64,000 nt of DNA from assembly GCA_030524285.1 (NCBI GenBank), contig JAUNGQ010000004.1, forward strand, positions 73,626 to 137,625. Direction: 5' to 3'. How positions within the stretch are numbered: position 1 is the first letter of the stretch; each line of letters begins with the position of its first letter. The stretch is from Eubacteriales bacterium (GTDB lineage: Bacteria > Bacillota > Clostridia > Oscillospirales > Butyricicoccaceae). The notes below the pieces were generated by a model. It was not told the origin of the DNA. It saw only the letters and a program-made list of their open reading frames with translations, and searched no databases. The position numbers and the translations under genes were made by a program. Shown here one piece after another: positions 33,161-41,241 of this stretch.

Positions 33161-34168
33161 TTACTTTTTCTTTCCGTCCAGATATGCCTGATGCAGCTGC
33201 AAGCAGAATTTCAGGCCCATTGTACCATCATGTGCTGTGGTCTCCGGTTTGCGTCCGGTGCAGATACAATCGACAAAATCATTGATTTCCGCCTCAAATG
33301 CATCGCGCCAACGGGACAGGAAATCTGCCTGGCATGCTTCCAGATAACCGTCATTGGTAAACATGGAAACATAATTTTTGCGTGGTACGGAATTGACACG
33401 GATCGTTCCCTTTGTACCGACAATTTCTGTCTCAACATGGCTGCATGTCGCTGTGCGTCCAACCTGAATATATGCAGTTGTATTGTTGTCAAATTTCGTC
33501 AGGGAAAAGCCGTTGTCATAATCATCGTAATCTGCCAGCTCTTTGCACACGTATGCATCACCGGTTGCATAGGATTCTATCGGTTCGCCTTCCAGGAACC
33601 AGCGTGCAAGATCAGTATCATGGCTCCCCATTTCAATGAACCATGGTACATAAATCCCCTTCTTTACACCCTCCAGATGTCCCGGCAGAACAGAGGACGG
33701 ATCAAGCGATACCCCCTTGAACAGAATCGGCGTACCAATTTTTCCTTCACGGATTTTTTGCTTTGCCTCCGCATAGGACGGATCAAAACGGCGCATAAAA
33801 CCAACGGTAAACAGCTTTGTGTCATTTTCCGCAGCTGCAGCTTCAATCTCCTCACAGTCGACAATGGTCTTCGCCAGCGGTTTTTCACAAAATACATGCT
33901 TCTTTGCCCGGCAGGCCGCAAGGCATGCCTCCTTATGTGCATCTGCGCCGGTGGATACTACAATTGCATCAATATCCGGGTTTTCCACCATATCCTGTAC
34001 GCTGGTGTAGCCATATGGGATACCCAAATTTTCCTGCATTGCCTTTACCTTGCTTTCTGTGCGTGCACAAATGGCAATCACCTCTGCATGACGGTTGCGC
34101 ATCAGATTTGTGATATGCATCTGTCCCATCATGCCGATACCAACAATGCCAAAACGGATCTTTTTCAT
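33161..34168 (-). CDS. Gfo/Idh/MocA oxidoreductase, inositol 2-dehydrogenase-like
   Basis: 335 residues. Rossmann domain GIVGIGMMGQMHITNLMRN and the family signature HVFCEKPLAKTIVDCEEIEAAA near residue 95, then the alpha/beta substrate domain with FIEMGSHDTDLARWFLEG carrying the catalytic His-Asp pair. It oxidises a cyclitol or sugar hydroxyl with NAD+. Similarity to IolG and linkage to an IolE-like protein suggest inositol or a related cyclitol. Third gene of a minus-strand operon; 93 bases separate it from the previous gene. Confidence 0.86.
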   Translation of the reverse strand: MKKIRFGIVGIGMMGQMHITNLMRNRHAEVIAICARTESKVKAMQENLGIPYGYTSVQDMVENPDIDAIVVSTGADAHKEACLAACRAKKHVFCEKPLAKTIVDCEEIEAAAAENDTKLFTVGFMRRFDPSYAEAKQKIREGKIGTPILFKGVSLDPSSVLPGHLEGVKKGIYVPWFIEMGSHDTDLARWFLEGEPIESYATGDAYVCKELADYDDYDNGFSLTKFDNNTTAYIQVGRTATCSHVETEIVGTKGTIRVNSVPRKNYVSMFTNDGYLEACQADFLSRWRDAFEAEINDFVDCICTGRKPETTAHDGTMGLKFCLQLHQAYLDGKKK

Positions 34169-34261
34169 AACCAGTCCTCCTTTACTATCAGGAACGCGCC
34201 TGCATCCTTTCTGTTACAAATCATACCATATTTCCACTCTCAATGCATCCTGATATCCTGC

Positions 34262-35152
34262 TCAAATACGAGCGGTTTTATGAATATACTCCCGTGCCAT
34301 CAGAGCGTATTCAAATGGATTCGCCTTTGCCGGATCCTGCTCTGCCTCGACAACAAACCAACCCTCATAATGTGCCTGCTTCAATGCTGCAAACACAGCC
34401 GGATAATCCACACAGCCATCTCCCGGAATCGTAAAGCAGCCTTCCAGAACGGCCCTGCGGAATTTGAAGCCTTCCGCATATGCCTGCTTCATTTTGTCCG
34501 GACGGATATCCTTCAAATGTACATGACCAATGCGCGGGCCAAATTCCTTTGCAGCCTTGACGGCGTCCTCTCCGGCAAAGGTAAAATGTCCGGTATCAAA
34601 GCACAGATACACATATCTGGGATCGGTATTGTCCATCAAACGTTTGGTTTCCGCAAAGGTTTGCACAACGGTTGCCATATGATGATGAAAGCACAGCTTA
34701 AAGCCGCGATCCGCTGCGATTTTACCCAGCCGGTTCAATCCGCTGCACAGAAGCTCCCATTCTGCGTCTGTGGCAATCGGCTTGTTATCACCGAACATGG
34801 AGCATTCCTCAGCAAACAGGTTACGTGTCAGCTCACATACGTTGATGCGGGATGCACCTACTGCTTCCAGAAAGTTCAATGCTTTGATAAACTCCTTTTC
34901 GTTTTCTTCATATGGCGTAGAACACAGAAAGCTGGAAAACCACTGGGATGCAATTTTGATGCCGCGCAAATCCAGCGCTTTATTCAAAACAGCCGGGTCT
35001 GTCGGGAATTTACCGCCGACTTCCGTGCCCTGAAAACCAGCCAGAGCAGCTTCCGAGATCATCTGTTCAAAGGTTAGTTCACCGCCGAGCTGCGGCATAT
35101 CATCATTTGTCCAGCCAATCGGTGCAATACCGAGCTTTACGTTGTTAAACAT
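34262..35152 (-). CDS. iolE: IolE-like inosose dehydratase / xylose-isomerase-like TIM barrel
   Basis: 296 residues, AP endonuclease family 2/sugar phosphate isomerase fold. MFNNVKLGIAPIGWTNDDMP is the characteristic IolE start; metal ligands appear in GTEVGGKFP, CFHHHMATVV, CFDTGHFTFAG and HVHLKDI. IolE dehydrates 2-keto-myo-inositol to a diketone. No iolB, iolC or iolD is nearby, so the pathway is either completed elsewhere or concerns another cyclitol or ketosugar. Confidence 0.82.
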   Translation of the reverse strand: MFNNVKLGIAPIGWTNDDMPQLGGELTFEQMISEAALAGFQGTEVGGKFPTDPAVLNKALDLRGIKIASQWFSSFLCSTPYEENEKEFIKALNFLEAVGASRINVCELTRNLFAEECSMFGDNKPIATDAEWELLCSGLNRLGKIAADRGFKLCFHHHMATVVQTFAETKRLMDNTDPRYVYLCFDTGHFTFAGEDAVKAAKEFGPRIGHVHLKDIRPDKMKQAYAEGFKFRRAVLEGCFTIPGDGCVDYPAVFAALKQAHYEGWFVVEAEQDPAKANPFEYALMAREYIHKTARI

Positions 35153-35167
35153 CGCCTGTTTCCTCCC

Positions 35168-36295
35168 TCAGCAGGTTTCCCACTGGCCACTCTGTACAGA
35201 CTTCAATACAGCGCCAATAACACCATCTACCTTTGCACCCATCTCAAAATCACAGATATAATCGCCGCCATGCAGCGCCTGCATCAGCGTATGCGCCTGT
35301 AACGTCTTCATATCGTCAAACGCAATTGCAATGCCGCCGGCCGGCTGGAACCACTTGAAGCCCTCATGCTCCGGATTCAACAGAACCGTGCGGAAGCCGC
35401 AGTCTCTGCCATTGTCTACATCGGCATCTGCCTTGAAGTAAACCTGAACCTCACACATGCGTTCCAGATTATAAACAACCGTACCTTCGGTGCCCTGAAT
35501 TTCATAATAGAAATAGTTTTTGCGTCCGGTAGCGACACGCGAAGCTGAGAAATCACCGATGGCGCCGTTCTTATATTTTACAAGGAAGGTAATCAGGTCA
35601 TCATTTTCTACCTGTCCCATTTCGGAAGAACCAGCCTTGACCGGACGCTCCGGGATGACAATGGACTGTACTGCGCTGACGGCTTCCATATCGCCGACAA
35701 TCATCTGGGAAACCGACAGCAGATGACTGCACAGATCACCCAGTGCACCGGAACCTGCCAATTTATTGATATGACGCCATGCAATCGGAATGGATGGGTC
35801 CAGCAGCATATCCTGGTCATAGGTCGCATGTACGCGCATGATTTTTCCCAACTTACCGGATTTGACCAGCTCTGCGACATACTGATTTGCCGGATTCATG
35901 ACATTGGAAAAGCCACAGTAATTGACAACCCGCTTTTCCTTTGCCAGATCTGCCAGAATGCGCGATTCCTCCGCAGACAAGCTCAACGGTTTTTCACAAA
36001 AAACATGCTTTCCATGCTCCAGAGCTGCCTTTGCCATCTCAAAATGCATACAGTTTGGTGTTGCAACATCAACCAGATCAATATTGGGGTCAGATACTAC
36101 CTCTTTCCAGTCGGTAGTATACCGGTTATATCCCATCTGCTTTGCAAATGCTGCAACGGCTTCCGCATTCACATCACTGACCATTTCAAATACCGGCATA
36201 TCATCACCGAAAATCATCCTTGCGTTATGGAATGCCGTGGTGTGCGCTTTACCCATCCAGCCGCTGCCAATCAGTCCGATACGAATCTCTTTCAT
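35168..36295 (-). CDS. Gfo/Idh/MocA family oxidoreductase
   Basis: 375 residues. GLIGSGWMGKAHTTAFHNAR (NAD binding), HVFCEKPLSLSAEESRILADLA, and the C-terminal domain with GALGDLCSHLLSVSQMIVGD (His in the catalytic region). A different branch from the 33161 paralogue and about 40 residues longer. I chose ATG 36295 because CGGAGGACAG precedes it. First gene of the operon, 15 bases before iolE. Probably acts on a sugar, cyclitol or their keto form. Confidence 0.85.
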   Translation of the reverse strand: MKEIRIGLIGSGWMGKAHTTAFHNARMIFGDDMPVFEMVSDVNAEAVAAFAKQMGYNRYTTDWKEVVSDPNIDLVDVATPNCMHFEMAKAALEHGKHVFCEKPLSLSAEESRILADLAKEKRVVNYCGFSNVMNPANQYVAELVKSGKLGKIMRVHATYDQDMLLDPSIPIAWRHINKLAGSGALGDLCSHLLSVSQMIVGDMEAVSAVQSIVIPERPVKAGSSEMGQVENDDLITFLVKYKNGAIGDFSASRVATGRKNYFYYEIQGTEGTVVYNLERMCEVQVYFKADADVDNGRDCGFRTVLLNPEHEGFKWFQPAGGIAIAFDDMKTLQAHTLMQALHGGDYICDFEMGAKVDGVIGAVLKSVQSGQWETC

Positions 36296-36654
36296 GCTCT
36301 GTCCTCCGTTTTGTGTCGTATTCAAGATATAAAGAAGTGCCCTGTTCCGGCAGAGACGCAATCACCTCTGCCCTCGCTTTTTATCCAGTCATACATAGCA
36401 ATATCAAAAAATTTTACCTCTGCATTTTCACCCAAATATAATGGAAACAATATAAACTCCAGAGACTATTGTATCTTTTCCCTTTTTTACAGATATTTTC
36501 GCTTTATTTTTGAACATTCCAGCCATGTACTTCCCTTTGACAGTATAGTATAATAATTTTGATAAGAAAGCACTACATATTCTTGATTATTAATATCAAA
36601 AAATAATACTTATTTTTATTGACGGATTTTCTATTTCCCCGGAGGTACTTCCTT
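36296..36654. promoter_or_regulatory. Divergent promoter region of sugar operon and AraC regulator
   Basis: AT-rich gap without a gene. Plus strand: TTGACA (36537-36542), 17 bases, TGATAA (36560-36565) likely drives the AraC gene. A minus-strand candidate TTGATA followed 17 bases later by ATAAAA (about 36370-36400) is weaker. Confidence 0.45.
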
Positions 36655-37503
36655 ATGCTGAACGATGCCGGCATCCTTGCGGATTCTGTTCGTTTTTATC
36701 ACGAGCCAGACCCCTTTACTGCTGAAAATTTATTTCATACGCCACATGTTGGTGTTTATCACTGCAATACACAATATCATTTTGAACGCACAAAAGAAAC
36801 CTGTCTGAATATCTGCCAGGCGTTGCTCGTCGATCAGGGTATACTAACCGTACAATACCGCGGGCAGGAGCTGCAGGCATATGCCGGTATGCTCGTCCTA
36901 CTGGACTGCCGGGAGCCACACTGCTATTTTGCCGTATCCAGTGAAGTGCGCTTCCGTTGGTTTCATATTGTTGGCGCAAAAAGCAAAGAATATGTCAATC
37001 ATATTATCCTACAACATGGATTTGTCCTACATACCGCACAAAATACTGATATTGAATCCAGCTGTACGCAAATTGTTTCCGATGCCCGGCAGGATGCCAG
37101 CGTACATCTGGTTTCGCTGCATGTACATCAACTACTGACACAGCTTGCATCTCTTGCAATTGAAACAGTAAAGGATGAATTAGAGCTTGCCATAGAGGAT
37201 TCTATCCGCTATATTGAGACACATTATGCAGATAAGAATGTAAAAATCCCGTTTCTTGCCTCCCGCGCGGCTCTGAGCACCTGCTATTATCTGCGCAAAT
37301 TCAAGGAATATCAATCGATAACACCGCATCAGTATTTACAATCCGTCCGTCTGCGTGCTGCAAAGGAGCAACTGACGACAACCTCCTGTAGTATTGAGGA
37401 AATTGCAGAGACGTGCGGCTTCTGTAATACCTCACACTTTGTCATGTCTTTTCGTAAAAACACTGGTTTAACCCCTTTGCAGTTCCGGATGATGTGGAAG
37501 TAA
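36655..37503 (+). CDS. AraC-family transcriptional regulator with cupin-like sensor domain
   Basis: 282 residues. N-terminal AraC-binding cupin (VDQGILTVQYRGQELQAYAGMLVLLDCREPHCYF), C-terminal double helix-turn-helix (SRAALSTCYYLRKFKEYQSITPHQYLQSVRL and SIEEIAETCGFCNTSHFVMSFRKNTGLTPLQF). ATG 36655 follows GGAGGT. It sits between the divergent sugar operon and the symporter genes, so it very likely controls one or both in response to the sugar or cyclitol. Confidence 0.88.
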   Translation: MLNDAGILADSVRFYHEPDPFTAENLFHTPHVGVYHCNTQYHFERTKETCLNICQALLVDQGILTVQYRGQELQAYAGMLVLLDCREPHCYFAVSSEVRFRWFHIVGAKSKEYVNHIILQHGFVLHTAQNTDIESSCTQIVSDARQDASVHLVSLHVHQLLTQLASLAIETVKDELELAIEDSIRYIETHYADKNVKIPFLASRAALSTCYYLRKFKEYQSITPHQYLQSVRLRAAKEQLTTTSCSIEEIAETCGFCNTSHFVMSFRKNTGLTPLQFRMMWK

Positions 37504-37513
37504 GGTAGCGCCC

Positions 37514-37561
37514 TTGACTTTACTGCTTTTATGTGATAAAGTATATTTGTTACTTTATCAC
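37514..37561 (+). promoter_or_regulatory. Symporter promoter with an 11-bp operator dyad
   Basis: TTGACT (37514-37519), 17 bases, TAAAGT (37537-37542). A perfect dyad GTGATAAAGTA (37533-37543) / TACTTTATCAC (37551-37561), 7-base spacer, covers the -10 and start region. Confidence 0.65.
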
Positions 37562-37607
37562 TTTGGATTGATACAGTACGCCAATTCGTTTCAAAGGAAG
37601 GGATATT

Positions 37608-39140
37608 GTGAAATTACTCGTTCTAATCGTCTATTTCGCCGTTCTGGTAGGCATTGGTATCTATTGTCGGCAACATGCTACTGATGTCAACGGCTTCGTA
37701 CTGGGCGGACGTTCCGTGGGCCCGTGGCTGACTGCGTTTGCGTATGGTACATCCTATTTCTCCGCCGTTATCTTTGTCGGCTATGCCGGACAGTTTGGCT
37801 GGAAATACGGCATTGCATCCACATGGATCGGCATTGGCAACGCGATCATCGGATCCCTGTTGGCATGGGTTGTCCTCGGACGCCGTACCCGTATCATGAC
37901 CCAACATCTGGATTCTGCCACCATGCCGGCCTTCTTTGGCTCCCGTTTTGACAGCAATGCGCTCAAGGTTGGCGCTTCTGTCATCATCTTTATTTTCCTG
38001 ATTCCGTACACGGCTTCGCTGTATAACGGTCTGTCCCGTCTGTTTGCAATGGCGTTCAATATTGACTACACTGTCTGTATTATTCTGATGGCAATTCTGA
38101 CCGCAGTTTACGTTATTGCAGGCGGCTACATGGCAACCGCAATCAATGACTTTATTCAAGGTCTGATTATGCTGTTTGGTATCGTTATCATTATCGCAGC
38201 CGTTCTGATGAGCAAAGGCGGCTTCATGGAAGCAGTCAATGGTCTGGCAAATGTATCTGATCCGGCTGCATCTACGCAGCCCGGCGCATTCGCTTCTTTC
38301 TTTGGGCCGGATCCGCTCAATCTGCTGGGTGTTGTTATCCTGACCAGTCTTGGGACATGGGGCCTGCCGCAGATGGTTCAGAAGTTCTATGCAATCAGTG
38401 ATGAATCCGCAATTCATAAGGGAACCATGATCTCTACCCTGTTCGCACTTGTGGTTTCCGGCGGCTGTTATTTCCTTGGCGGCTTTGGCAGACTGTTCTC
38501 CGATCAGATTGACATTGAAGCAAACGGCTTTGACTCTGTTATTCCGACAATGCTGTCCAATCTGGCGCCGATTCTGATTGCACTGGTTGTCATTCTGGTG
38601 CTTTCCGCGTCTATGTCAACGCTGTCCTCTCTGGTTATTGCATCCAGCTCGACGCTGACCATTGACTTCCTCAAGGGAACCTTCATGAAAAAGATGAACC
38701 AAAAGCAACAGCTGGTTTCCATTCGTCTTTTTATCTTTATCTTCATCGCAATTTCTGCTGTAATCGCAATCATCCAGTATAAGAGCAATGTTACCTTCAT
38801 CGCTCAGCTGATGGGTATCTCCTGGGGCGCTCTGGCAGGTGCATTCCTCGCTCCGTTCCTATACGGCCTGTACTGGAAGCGTACTTCTAAAATTGCCTGC
38901 TGGGTTAGCTTCATTTTCGGTTGCGGCCTGATGATTGCCAATATGCTGTTCCGTACAAGCTTCCCGGTTCTGCTCCAGTCCCCGATCAACAGCGGCGCAG
39001 TCGCTATGATTGCAGGTCTGATTTTGGTTCCGATCATCAGCCTGTTTACACCGGCTCCGAAGACGGAAATTGTAGAGGATGCCTTTGCATGCTACAATAA
39101 GGAAACAGTTGTTCCGCAGAAGACTGCTCTGGGCAAATAA
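37608..39140 (+). CDS. Sodium:solute symporter (SSS family)
   Basis: 510 residues, 13-helix LeuT-fold Na+ symporter. Starts with a hydrophobic helix (LLVLIVYFAVLVGIGIYC), then GFVLGGRSVGPWLTAFAYGTSYFSAVIFVGYAG, the SSS signature region near YVIAGGYMATAINDFIQG, and SASMSTLSSLVIASSSTLTIDF for the second Na+-site helix. GTG 37608 follows GGAAGGG. The neighbouring catabolic genes suggest a cyclitol or sugar-derived substrate; proline-like substrates cannot be excluded. Confidence 0.9.
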   Translation: MKLLVLIVYFAVLVGIGIYCRQHATDVNGFVLGGRSVGPWLTAFAYGTSYFSAVIFVGYAGQFGWKYGIASTWIGIGNAIIGSLLAWVVLGRRTRIMTQHLDSATMPAFFGSRFDSNALKVGASVIIFIFLIPYTASLYNGLSRLFAMAFNIDYTVCIILMAILTAVYVIAGGYMATAINDFIQGLIMLFGIVIIIAAVLMSKGGFMEAVNGLANVSDPAASTQPGAFASFFGPDPLNLLGVVILTSLGTWGLPQMVQKFYAISDESAIHKGTMISTLFALVVSGGCYFLGGFGRLFSDQIDIEANGFDSVIPTMLSNLAPILIALVVILVLSASMSTLSSLVIASSSTLTIDFLKGTFMKKMNQKQQLVSIRLFIFIFIAISAVIAIIQYKSNVTFIAQLMGISWGALAGAFLAPFLYGLYWKRTSKIACWVSFIFGCGLMIANMLFRTSFPVLLQSPINSGAVAMIAGLILVPIISLFTPAPKTEIVEDAFACYNKETVVPQKTALGK

Positions 39141-39274
39141 TTTTTGGTCATATTTCAGCTTTTTTCGTCGTTTCATTGGTGGTATACTGGATTTATCCGG
39201 TATACCGCCTTTTTTCTACGGAAAGCTGTGGTATCCGATTTATTTTATGCATTATCTCAAGGAGGTTTTCTATC

Positions 39275-39967
39275 ATGGATCAGAAAAAATCCAAATCCGA
39301 AATTACCAAACGTTATGTCCTGTGTATCATAGGATTATTTTTTTCCGCACTTGGCGTTGCTATGACCAAGCACGGCGAGCTTGGCGTATCCCCCATTTCT
39401 TCTGTTGCAAATGTCATGAGTCTGCAATTTTCTATGCTGACATTGGGTAACTGGCTGATTATCTGGAACTGTATCCTGATTCTGGGACAGATTGTCATTC
39501 TCCGCAGAAGATTCCAATGGATTCAGCTTCTTCAGATACCGTTATCCTTCCTGTTCGGCTATTTTACCGACTTCGGCATGTGGCTGTTTTCCTGGGCTTC
39601 CTGGGATTTTTATCCGCTCCGTCTGGTAAATGTCGGTATCGGCACAATTCTGCTGGGCTTTGGCATCGCCCTTTGTGTTATTGCAAACGCTATCATGAAT
39701 TCCGGCGAAGCATTTGTAAAAGCGATTTCAGACACCATTCACAAGGATTTCGGCACAATGAAAATTTTCTTTGATATCAGTTGCGTTGTCCTCGCTGTCA
39801 TCTTATCTCTGATCTTCTTCGATTTTACCATTCAGGGAACACGAGAAGGTACGGTAATCGCAGCTCTGTTTACCGGTATCGTCATCAAATTCTTTACGCC
39901 GCATCTGCGTCATCCTTTGGAGCGTATTCTCACCGGCTCGATCCAGCAGCAGGAGACTTCCGTATGA
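39275..39967 (+). CDS. YczE/YitT-like membrane protein
   Basis: 230 residues, five or six hydrophobic segments (CIIGLFFSALGVAMTKHGELG, NWLIIWNCILILGQIVIL, IGTILLGFGIALCVIANAIM, FFDISCVVLAVILSLIFF). Fits the YczE/YyaS/YitT membrane family of unknown function; HGELGVSPISSVANVMS is the recurrent motif after helix 1. ATG 39275 after AAGGAGG. Overlaps the next gene by four bases, so they are coupled and it may transport a related compound. Confidence 0.75.
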   Translation: MDQKKSKSEITKRYVLCIIGLFFSALGVAMTKHGELGVSPISSVANVMSLQFSMLTLGNWLIIWNCILILGQIVILRRRFQWIQLLQIPLSFLFGYFTDFGMWLFSWASWDFYPLRLVNVGIGTILLGFGIALCVIANAIMNSGEAFVKAISDTIHKDFGTMKIFFDISCVVLAVILSLIFFDFTIQGTREGTVIAALFTGIVIKFFTPHLRHPLERILTGSIQQQETSV

Positions 39968-40812
39968 TTATTGATTTCCATACCCATACCTTCCCGGATA
40001 AAATCGCCGGATCCGTCATTTCCAAATTACAGCAATTGTCCCGTTCCAAGCCTTTTACAGATGCTACCAACGACGGTCTGCGGCGTTCCATGGAGAAAGC
40101 AGGTATTGACATATCCATCCTGCTTCCGGTTATGACCAATGCCGGACAGGTGCACAAGCTAAATGAATTGGCGGCACACATCAATGAACATTGGCAGGAA
40201 ACCGGTCTGCTGTCCTTTGGCGGAATGCATCCCGATGCAGAAAATTATCGGCAGGAATTAACCCATGCCACAGAAATAGGACTGAAGGGCATAAAAATAC
40301 ACCCTGCCTATCAGGGCGCTGATTTTGATGATATCCGTTTCCTGCGTATCATAGACAAAGCAGCTGAGTTAGGTCTAATTATCCTCACACATGCCGGCTG
40401 GGATATCGGTATTCCGGGACACAATTTCTGTACTACAACACAGATACAGCATGTGATGCAGGAGATTGGGCCGGATAAACTGGTGCTTGCCCATATGGGC
40501 GGCTGGTGGGACTGGGAGACTGTCGAAAAGGAGCTTGTCGGCCTGCCGCTGTATTTCGATACGGCCTTTTCTGTCGGTGATATTCTCCCGGCGCCGGGAA
40601 CAACACGTACGCCGGAAGAATCCCACAACATGAACCGCGAGCAGTTTACACGTCTTGTGCGCAGGCTGGGCACAGACCACGTTTTGTTTGCAACAGACTG
40701 TCCATGGAGCGATCAATCAGAATCCCTGAAATTTATGCGCAGATGTGATTTCTCTGAGCAGGAACTATCCGGTATTCTGGGCGGCAATGCACGGAAGCTT
40801 CTGGGGATTTGA
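39964..40812 (+). CDS. Amidohydrolase-2 family metal-dependent hydrolase/decarboxylase
   Basis: 282 residues, TIM-barrel amidohydrolase. Metal ligands: IDFHTHTFPD (H-x-H) at the N-terminus, GIKIHPAYQ, ILTHAGWD, LAHMGGWW and ATDCPWSD at the C-terminal end. Members hydrolyse or decarboxylate small ring compounds (lactones, gamma-resorcylate, ACMS type). In this operon it may open a lactone from sugar oxidation, which is inference. ATG 39964 overlaps the previous stop (ATGA). Confidence 0.82.
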   Translation: MIIDFHTHTFPDKIAGSVISKLQQLSRSKPFTDATNDGLRRSMEKAGIDISILLPVMTNAGQVHKLNELAAHINEHWQETGLLSFGGMHPDAENYRQELTHATEIGLKGIKIHPAYQGADFDDIRFLRIIDKAAELGLIILTHAGWDIGIPGHNFCTTTQIQHVMQEIGPDKLVLAHMGGWWDWETVEKELVGLPLYFDTAFSVGDILPAPGTTRTPEESHNMNREQFTRLVRRLGTDHVLFATDCPWSDQSESLKFMRRCDFSEQELSGILGGNARKLLGI

Positions 40813-40818
40813 TGCCGC

Positions 40819-40847
40819 TTGACAACTATCATCTTTCATGCTAACAT
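40819..40847 (+). promoter_or_regulatory. Promoter of the antitoxin RNA
   Basis: TTGACA (40819-40824), 17 bases, TAACAT (40842-40847), starting six bases after the amidohydrolase stop. No protein-coding frame follows on this strand before the terminator at 40905. Confidence 0.65.
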
Positions 40848-40853
40848 ATAAAT

Positions 40854-40948
40854 AGAAACGAGAGATGTATCATCGACGGTACGTCCCCTCAGGCTAAGTT
40901 AAAGAATAACCGCTTTCAGATGGCAGTCCGGGCGGTTATTTCTTTTTG
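40854..40948 (+). ncRNA. Putative type I antitoxin RNA (RatA-like position)
   Basis: About 95 nt from the predicted start after TAACAT to the terminator AATAACCGC / GCGGTTATT (40905-40913, 40932-40940) plus TCTTTTTG. Its 3' end overlaps the 3' end of the opposing toxin gene, so the transcripts can pair as in txpA/RatA or bsrG/SR4. Boundaries are predicted from promoter and terminator only. Confidence 0.6.
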
Positions 40949-41043
40949 TTCTGATAAAACAGAGCAACTATCGCAACAATTAGTAATCCAAAATCAATCA
41001 AAACTGATAACAGCTGAAACAATTCTGTATATGTAACGTACAT
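40936..41043 (-). CDS. Putative holin-like type I toxin (35 aa)
   Basis: Minus-strand ATG (41041-41043) to TAA (40936-40938): 35 residues, MYVTYTELFQLLSV then a hydrophobic helix (LIDFGLLIVAIVALFY) ending QNKKK. This is the pattern of the small holin-like toxins of Firmicutes: a polar YxxY/E-LF-L start, one membrane helix with an early acidic residue, and a lysine tail. A strong SD GGGAGGGG lies five bases upstream but inside a hairpin. It has its own promoter and a convergent antisense RNA. Such peptides damage the membrane when expressed without antitoxin. Confidence 0.78.
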   Translation of the reverse strand: MYVTYTELFQLLSVLIDFGLLIVAIVALFYQNKKK

Positions 41044-41048
41044 AGTTT

Positions 41049-41071
41049 CCCCTCCCATCTTATGGGGAGGG
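41049..41071 (-). promoter_or_regulatory. Hairpin sequestering the toxin Shine-Dalgarno
   Basis: CCCTCCCC (41064-41071) pairs with GGGAGGGG (41049-41056) across a 7-base loop on the minus strand. The second arm is the toxin SD, so full-length mRNA should be poorly translated. Confidence 0.75.
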
Positions 41072-41159
41072 ACAAAAAGGAATTTTTTATACCGTCCTCC
41101 CCGTAATATATGTGAGGAAACGGCTCCGCCTTATAGATGATATGTCTCTCGCTGATTTC

Positions 41160-41188
41160 AGATTAGCAGTTTTCCAAATAAATGTCAA
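41160..41188 (-). promoter_or_regulatory. Promoter of the toxin mRNA
   Basis: Minus strand TTGACA (41183-41188), 17 bases, TAATCT (41160-41165), giving a 5' UTR of about 110 nt. Confidence 0.65.
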
Positions 41189-41226
41189 GCGTCCTGCCGG
41201 AAACGCGGCAGGACGCTCTTTTTATC
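41188..41226. terminator. Terminator hairpin between toxin locus and paaK
   Basis: Perfect 11-bp stem AGCGTCCTGCC / GGCAGGACGCT (41188-41198, 41207-41217). T run CTTTTT on the plus side; on the minus side it follows paaK. Confidence 0.8.
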
Positions 41227-41241
41227 GACAAAACAATATAT

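Noticed and set aside
33155-35077. 640-codon plus-strand frame opposite the sugar operon
   Set aside because: Antisense shadow of the iolG-like and iolE genes; no RBS, composition rich in Cys and His, and the minus-strand proteins match known families over their full length.
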